The translations under genes and the position numbers were made by a program. From assembly GCA_903878085.1 (NCBI GenBank), contig CAIRGJ010000056.1, forward strand, positions 1-64,000: DNA of 64,000 bases. The letters are read 5' to 3'. Below, in pieces: positions 59,357-64,000 of this stretch (position 1 is its first letter; each line of letters opens with the position of its first letter). Source of the DNA: an uncultured Hyphomicrobiales bacterium (GTDB lineage: Bacteria > Pseudomonadota > Alphaproteobacteria > Rhizobiales > Xanthobacteraceae). The notes beneath the pieces were generated by a model. It searched no databases, had not been told where the DNA came from, and saw only the letters and a list, made by a program, of their open reading frames with translations.

Positions 59357-60370
59357 TTAGCTTCCCGACAGGCCTTGCACTTCGGGGAAAAACATATCCT
59401 GCCAGGTGGCGGGCGCTACCTTGATGATGCCCTGCTTGGCCATAAACTTGGCGAAGGTCAACACATTGCTCGGCGCCATGTCGAAGGACGACCCTTTATC
59501 CTTGAGAATGGCGATAGTCTCGTCGAGAGTGACGTTGTCCTTGGAATGATCGAGATAGATTTGTGCCGCCTCTGTGGGGTTCTGTTTGACCATTTCCTGC
59601 GCCTCTTTCAGGGCGCCGACAAAGGCTTGATACGTTTTCGGGTTGTCGCGCCGGAACCGCTCCGTTGTATATGCGACCATGTAAGTCGCCGGCGCGCCGA
59701 GGATGTCTTGCGCCGACGAGATGCGCCGGACGCCGGCCTGCTTCATCTCAATGTTCTGGAACGGCGGCGCCGAGAAGTGGTTGTTGATTTCGCCGGCCCT
59801 GGAAATCATGGCGGCGGCGGCGTCGCCGTGCGGTATCTGCACGACCAGCCGGTCAAGGCGTCCACCATTGCCCGCGCCCCAGATTTTTTCTGCCGCCATC
59901 TGTAGCAGGATCGCGTGCACCGAGACCTTGAGCGTTGTCACCGCGACCCGGTCCTTATCGCCAAGATCTTCGATCTTTTTAACGTCGGGATCACGCGTCA
60001 GCAGATAAAGCGGCAGCGTGGACACTCCGCCGATGCCACGTACCGCGGCCGGCGATCCGGCGGCCTTAGCCCATAGCGTCACGAATACGGTTGTCCCTGC
60101 GCTGACGATATCGAGGCTGCCCGACAACAGACCGTCATTCATCGGACCGCCGCCGGGGAACTGGCGCCAAGTCACCTTGGTGCCGGCGATGCCTGCCGCG
60201 GCGAGGTGCTTCTCGATCAACTGCTTCTGCTGAACGATCACCATCGGCAGCGTGCCGATGCCGTATTGCGTCGCCATCCGCAGTTCGGAAACCTCGGCGC
60301 TGGCGAGCGTCATCAGTGGCGACAGCAGCACGGCAGTCGCTAGAACCGCGCCTTGGAACGTGGCCTTCAT
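59357..60370 (-). CDS. ABC transporter substrate-binding protein, SsuA/TauA (nitrate/sulfonate) type
   Basis: A 337-residue periplasmic protein with a signal peptide (MKATFQGAVLATAVLLSPLM, ending ASAE) and the NMT1/SsuA-like fold. Typical segments are RMATQYGIGTLPMVIVQQKQLIEKHL, SGSLDIVSAGTTVFVTLWAKA and KIEDLGDKDRVAVTTLKVS. The family includes taurine, alkanesulfonate, nitrate and thiamine-precursor binders. No ATPase or permease gene is adjacent, so it is an orphan here. It follows the PrpD-like gene on the same strand by 68 bases. A sulfonate ligand would fit the window but is not shown. Confidence 0.8.
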   Translation of the reverse strand: MKATFQGAVLATAVLLSPLMTLASAEVSELRMATQYGIGTLPMVIVQQKQLIEKHLAAAGIAGTKVTWRQFPGGGPMNDGLLSGSLDIVSAGTTVFVTLWAKAAGSPAAVRGIGGVSTLPLYLLTRDPDVKKIEDLGDKDRVAVTTLKVSVHAILLQMAAEKIWGAGNGGRLDRLVVQIPHGDAAAAMISRAGEINNHFSAPPFQNIEMKQAGVRRISSAQDILGAPATYMVAYTTERFRRDNPKTYQAFVGALKEAQEMVKQNPTEAAQIYLDHSKDNVTLDETIAILKDKGSSFDMAPSNVLTFAKFMAKQGIIKVAPATWQDMFFPEVQGLSGS

Positions 60371-60438
60371 CGCATCCTCCTGTTTTGTTGCGGAGGCTTT
60401 GCGCCTCTTCTCGTCTGATTATCGAACGATCGTCGTTA

Positions 60439-61809
60439 TCAGGCCGCGGCGGCGCGCTGGTCCTGCCGCAGCATCTGCATCAATTCGCGCGCCGAGCCGA
60501 GATTCTCCAGGTTCGCCACAGTCGCAATGATGCGATCCGCGGCCGACGAAGAAATCCTGCCCTTGGCGTAGGTCCGCAGCTTGGTCTCGATCTGCGCCCG
60601 CGTCAGCCGGTTTTCGAACGAGCCACGCGGGAACTCGCAACGCTTGGCGATCTTGGCGCCATCGGCCAGCTCGATCTCGACCGTCGCCTGCACATCCTTG
60701 AGGCTTTCATCGGCCTGGATGTCGATCAATTCCGCGGCAGCCTTGCGGATCGCAGGATCGTCGTAGCGCTCGGGCGTGAACTGATCGAGCGTGAGCACAT
60801 GATCCTCGATGATGATCGCCGCGGTGTAATGCGCGGAAATCAGTGCGTCGAATTTCGCCTTGTACTTCGACAGCTTGCCGTGAAGATTGAATACGGTCGG
60901 CGCCAGCCGGATCTTGGCGCTCTTGATGTCTTTCAGCTTGAACGGCTTTTCTTCGAGCGCATCGAACAGCGCGGTGTTCATGCCCTGAATCGACGAAGCC
61001 GAGGGCCAGAGCCGCAGCGCGATCTGGTCGAGCTCCCAGCGCTTGCCGAGATCCTTGGTGACCTCCTCCGGCTTGCCGCCGTTGGAGAAGGTATTGAACA
61101 GACCGCCGTCTTTGTGGGTCAGGAATTCGCGGGTGGCGAGGAAATCCTGCTCGGCCAGCAGCGCCGCCATCAAGCCTGACAGCGCGCCGCGGCACTGATG
61201 GAATTTCACCGTCGGCGTGCCCCAGGCGGCAAAGGTGCCGCCGGCCTGGCTGCCGGCAAGCCCGAAGGCCCGCGCCATGGCTTCGGGTGACAAACCGATG
61301 AGACGGCCAGTCGAAGCTGCGCCGCCGAAGGCGCCGAATACGCCCGGGCCGTGATAGCCGCGAGCACGGAACGCCGGATAATCTGAGGCTACGCCAACAC
61401 GTGTGGTGACTTCAAATCCGGCCGCCAGAGCGACCAGCAGGTCGCGGCCCGAGGCGTTGTCGCGCTCGCCGATCAGAAGCGCCGGCGGCACCACTTCCGG
61501 CGTCACATGCGTGAGCGTCGAGCGATGAATATCGCACATGGTCACCGCGGTGATGAGGTAGCCGTTGAGCAAAGTCGCGCCCGCCAGCGACAGGCTGCCG
61601 CCGCCGATCACCGTGCTCTCGGACGACATCGCGAGGCTTTGGGCAAAGCGCGACACCTGGCCGGTTTCTTCGCCGGCATGGCCGGCCAGCGCACAAGCGA
61701 GCGTATCGAGCAATACGTCCTTGACCTGTTCGCGCACCGGCGGCGGGATGTCGTCGTAGCCCAGCGTCGCCGCAAAACGCGCGAGTTGTTCGGTTGAAGA
61801 TTCGCTCAT
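60439..61809 (-). CDS. MmgE/PrpD family protein
   Basis: A 456-residue MmgE/PrpD-family protein. The family start (LARFAATLGYDDIPPPVREQVKDVLLDTLACALAG) and NGYLITAVTMCDIHRSTLTHVTPEVVPPALLIGE, with conserved Asp/His, are present, as is the helical C-terminal domain (KGRISSSAADRIIATVANLE). GGAGG precedes the ATG. The family holds 2-methylcitrate dehydratase, cis-aconitate decarboxylase and many proteins of unknown activity beside binding proteins of the Bug type. Here its neighbours are an SsuA-type and a divergent Bug protein. The reaction cannot be specified. Confidence 0.85.
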   Translation of the reverse strand: MSESSTEQLARFAATLGYDDIPPPVREQVKDVLLDTLACALAGHAGEETGQVSRFAQSLAMSSESTVIGGGSLSLAGATLLNGYLITAVTMCDIHRSTLTHVTPEVVPPALLIGERDNASGRDLLVALAAGFEVTTRVGVASDYPAFRARGYHGPGVFGAFGGAASTGRLIGLSPEAMARAFGLAGSQAGGTFAAWGTPTVKFHQCRGALSGLMAALLAEQDFLATREFLTHKDGGLFNTFSNGGKPEEVTKDLGKRWELDQIALRLWPSASSIQGMNTALFDALEEKPFKLKDIKSAKIRLAPTVFNLHGKLSKYKAKFDALISAHYTAAIIIEDHVLTLDQFTPERYDDPAIRKAAAELIDIQADESLKDVQATVEIELADGAKIAKRCEFPRGSFENRLTRAQIETKLRTYAKGRISSSAADRIIATVANLENLGSARELMQMLRQDQRAAAA

Positions 61810-62022
61810 CGTTTCCTCCGCACTCTGGCTTGTTGCCGGGCCGTCCTTGATCGGAGGCCGCCGTTTGTCGCATGACGATCAAGATAACGCATCGTCCGCG
61901 CCGCCGTTTTCTTCTCACACTATTATGTGCCGTTTTACATTGTGGCAATATCAAAATAGAACTAGCCACCATACGCAGAACGAACCAGCCACGGTTCGGG
62001 CATTTCAGGTGAGGAAACCAGC

Positions 62023-63006
62023 ATGCGCCGATTGTTGCCGCTCTTGTTCGCCGGCGCCGTTCTCTGTGGGCCGCTCGCATCGGCTGTGCAGGCCGCCGAC
62101 GACTACCCGTCGCGGCCGATCCGGCTGGCGGTCGGTTTTGCGCCGGGCGGAGCCACCGACGTCGTCGCCCGTCTTATTACCGGCGCGCTCAGCCAGGAGC
62201 TTGGGCAGACGATCTTTGTCGAGAATATTGCCGGCGCCAGCGGCCTGCTCGCCTGGCGCAACATCGCGGCCGCTAATCCCGATGGTTACAGCCTGCTGAT
62301 GGCGGAGAATGCGATCGCAATCCGCCCCGGCTTCAAGGACATGACGCCGACCTTCGATCCGGTCACGCAACTTGAACCGATCGCGACGGTGGCCCACTCG
62401 CCGCTGGCGCTGTGCGTCGCCGGCAACGTACCGGCCAACAACGTCAACGAACTGATCGCACTGTCCCGCTCAACCGAAAAGAAGTTGAACTATGCGTCGG
62501 CCGGTACCGGCTCGGTCGCGCAACTGGTCTGGGAAGTCGTCAAGGACGGCGCCAAAATCGACGCCGTCGACGTGCCCTATCGCGGCGGTGGACCGGCGAT
62601 GGCGGCGATCATTGCCGGTCAGGTCGACTTGATCATGGCGTCGACCCAGGTGGCCAAGCCCCTGGTCGAAGGCAAGCAGATCAAGGCCTTCGCCGTCACC
62701 GGCAAGACCCGCTCGCCGGCGCTGCCGGATGTCCCGACTTTGGCGGAAGCCGGTATCAAGACTGCCGACGTCGATCTGCAGTTCTGGTTTGCCGTGTTTG
62801 CGCCCAAAGGCTTGCCGGAAACGGTGCGAGCGAAGCTGGAGGGCGCCATCGAACGCACCATGAAAAATCCCGTCATTCGCGAACGGCTGGCTGCGCTCGA
62901 TATCACCCCGGATTTCGGGCTGGGCTCGGTGCTGAAAACCCAGTTGCAAAACGAGATCAAAAACTGGAAGACCTTTATCGAAGCCAAGGATATCAAGGCT
63001 CAATAA
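62023..63006 (+). CDS. Bug/TctC-family periplasmic binding protein
   Basis: A 327-residue tripartite tricarboxylate-type binding protein. A Sec signal (MRRLLPLLFAGAVLCGPLAS, cleavage near VQA) precedes ADDYPSRPIRLAVGFAPGGATDVVARL, the family opening. Conserved segments YVPYRGGGPAMAAIIAGQVDL (approximate) and TRSPALPDVPTLAEAG follow. It is divergent from the PrpD-like gene across 213 bases that hold an AT-rich promoter region (61900-61990), with no other gene. It is followed by an alpha/beta hydrolase gene, 65 bases on. No tctAB are adjacent. Confidence 0.87.
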   Translation: MRRLLPLLFAGAVLCGPLASAVQAADDYPSRPIRLAVGFAPGGATDVVARLITGALSQELGQTIFVENIAGASGLLAWRNIAAANPDGYSLLMAENAIAIRPGFKDMTPTFDPVTQLEPIATVAHSPLALCVAGNVPANNVNELIALSRSTEKKLNYASAGTGSVAQLVWEVVKDGAKIDAVDVPYRGGGPAMAAIIAGQVDLIMASTQVAKPLVEGKQIKAFAVTGKTRSPALPDVPTLAEAGIKTADVDLQFWFAVFAPKGLPETVRAKLEGAIERTMKNPVIRERLAALDITPDFGLGSVLKTQLQNEIKNWKTFIEAKDIKAQ

Positions 63007-63071
63007 CGTCTTTCGCGCCGCCTCGCGGCAAACCCGCCACAACAATCGACCTCTTTACGAAGGCATCCCTC

Positions 63072-64000
63072 ATGAGCCGCGGCCCCTGGATCAATCATTT
63101 CGGCGATAATTTCCTCTGGTCGAACGCGGTCCTGATCCTCAAAGGCATGGCGCCCTACGGCGTCGTCGCGCTCGAGGAAATGGACCGCGCCTGCGAGAGA
63201 CTTCGGCCGCGCTGGAGCGAGGCCGATCGCGGCAAGGCCTGGTTCGAGGAATGGCGCGCGCTCGGCGACGAGATCGAGAAGCGCGGTGATGACGCGCTGG
63301 CCAAGAACCACAAGATCACCGCCGGCGACTATTACCTGCGCGCCGGCATCTATCACTACAACGCCGAGCGCTTCATCGTGCCGGGTCCGGAGAAGAAAGC
63401 GCAGTGCGCGCACGCCTATAAGGTCTGGCATCAAGGCATTCGGCTGCGTCAGCCGAATGTGGAATTCATCGAGGTACCCTACGAAGGCACGACGCTGCCG
63501 GCGCTGTTCATGAAGGCGCCCGGTGAAGGACCAAAGCCGACGGTCGTCGTGGTCAACGGCATGGATAATGCCAAGGAGATGAGTATTTTCTTCTGCGGCC
63601 TGGAATTCGCCCGCCGCGGCTACAACACGCTATGTCTGGACGGTCCCGGCATGGGCGAAATGCGCCGCATGCGCGACATGCCAAGCCGGTTCGATTACGA
63701 AGTGCCGGGCACGGCGGCTTTCGACTATCTCGCCGCGCGACCGGACGTCGACGCCAAGCGCATCGCCATCATGGGTTACAGCTTCGGCGGCTACTATTCG
63801 TCGCGCATCGCCGCCTTCGAGAAACGCTACGCCGCCTGCATCGCGCTGTCGGCGCTGCATTGGGATCTCGCCGCTTGGCAGCAGAAAATCAAGGATGCCA
63901 ACCGTAACGCGCCGGGCTCGGTGGCGCAGTCGAACTTCCAGTGGCGCTGGGTGGCCGGCGCGCAGGACGAGGACGAAGGCATCGAGATCGCCAAGAAATT
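63072..64000 (+). CDS. Alpha/beta hydrolase (FrsA/2,6-dihydropseudooxynicotine hydrolase-like), cut by window end
   Basis: The first 309 residues of an alpha/beta hydrolase, running off the window. A helical N-terminal cap (about 1-130) precedes the hydrolase fold. The nucleophile elbow is GYSFGGY at about residue 237, and the oxyanion-side segment is VVVNGMDNAKE. This layout matches the family of 2,6-dihydropseudooxynicotine hydrolase and FrsA. The Asp and His of the triad lie beyond or near the end and cannot be checked. It follows a Bug gene on the same strand and may be co-transcribed with it. Substrate unknown. Confidence 0.78.
   Translation, partial: MSRGPWINHFGDNFLWSNAVLILKGMAPYGVVALEEMDRACERLRPRWSEADRGKAWFEEWRALGDEIEKRGDDALAKNHKITAGDYYLRAGIYHYNAERFIVPGPEKKAQCAHAYKVWHQGIRLRQPNVEFIEVPYEGTTLPALFMKAPGEGPKPTVVVVNGMDNAKEMSIFFCGLEFARRGYNTLCLDGPGMGEMRRMRDMPSRFDYEVPGTAAFDYLAARPDVDAKRIAIMGYSFGGYYSSRIAAFEKRYAACIALSALHWDLAAWQQKIKDANRNAPGSVAQSNFQWRWVAGAQDEDEGIEIAKK

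Noticed and set aside
1-64000. CRISPR array, insertion sequence or prophage
   Set aside because: No regularly spaced direct repeats, transposase, integrase or phage structural genes were seen. The repeats present are intergenic palindromes and one 27-base coding array.

Overview
The window is GC-rich alphaproteobacterial chromosome, most like Hyphomicrobiales of the Xanthobacteraceae/Bradyrhizobium type. This rests on a FixL-FixJ-FixK oxygen circuit with a high-affinity cbb3 oxidase, many Bug/TctC-type binding proteins, and dispersed GC-rich palindromic repeats typical of that group. I see no transposase, integrase, phage gene or CRISPR array. Gene content is dense, and two genes (korB, tupC) carry single-base frameshifts.

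Region 1 (about 0.2-15 kb): pyrE, a YaiI-family protein and a cupin with a histone-like tail, then a minus-strand unit tctC-tctB-tctA-iclR-xsc-sauS-sauC-sauD-yeiH, with citrate synthase and pta divergent upstream. Read together the genes give a complete sulfoacetate route: uptake by a tripartite tricarboxylate-type transporter, ADP-forming CoA ligation, reduction to sulfoacetaldehyde, Xsc cleavage to acetyl phosphate plus sulfite, Pta to acetyl-CoA, citrate synthase, and export of sulfite/sulfate by a YeiH-type carrier. A palindrome TCTCA-N5-TGAGA lies upstream of tctC and again between citrate synthase and pta, and probably marks the IclR regulon.

Region 2 (15-35 kb): ccoNOQP and ccoGHIS, a Spy/CpxP-like periplasmic protein, korA/korB (2-oxoacid:ferredoxin oxidoreductase), a DASS/SLC13 transporter, a CBS-BON protein, an FAD oxidoreductase, an amidohydrolase, then fixK divergent from fixL-fixJ. 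Five perfect TTGA-N6-TCAA boxes stand upstream of ccoN, ccoG, the spy-like gene, the DASS-kor unit and the CBS gene. The sensor, regulator, operators and targets of a microoxic response therefore lie in one stretch.

Region 3 (35-47 kb): a two-subunit sulfopyruvate-decarboxylase-like enzyme (ComD/ComE), a Bug binding protein, an enolase-superfamily enzyme, a peptide-type ABC importer behind a good sigma-54 promoter, a GntR regulator, an allophanate-hydrolase-like amidase, and tRNA-Ser(GGA) with a partial copy of its 5' half nearby.

Region 4 (47-64 kb): a tungstate-type ABC transporter (tupB, frameshifted tupC, tupA), a second oxyanion-type binding protein, a cytochrome c/Vgb propeller fusion, and molybdenum-cofactor genes fdhD, mobA, moeA, mobB and a second moeA-like gene. 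After these come a MetE-core-like protein, a TusA-like protein, an SsuA/TauA-type binding protein, MmgE/PrpD, another Bug protein and a truncated alpha/beta hydrolase. No formate dehydrogenase structural gene is present, so the tungsten/molybdenum genes must serve enzymes coded elsewhere.
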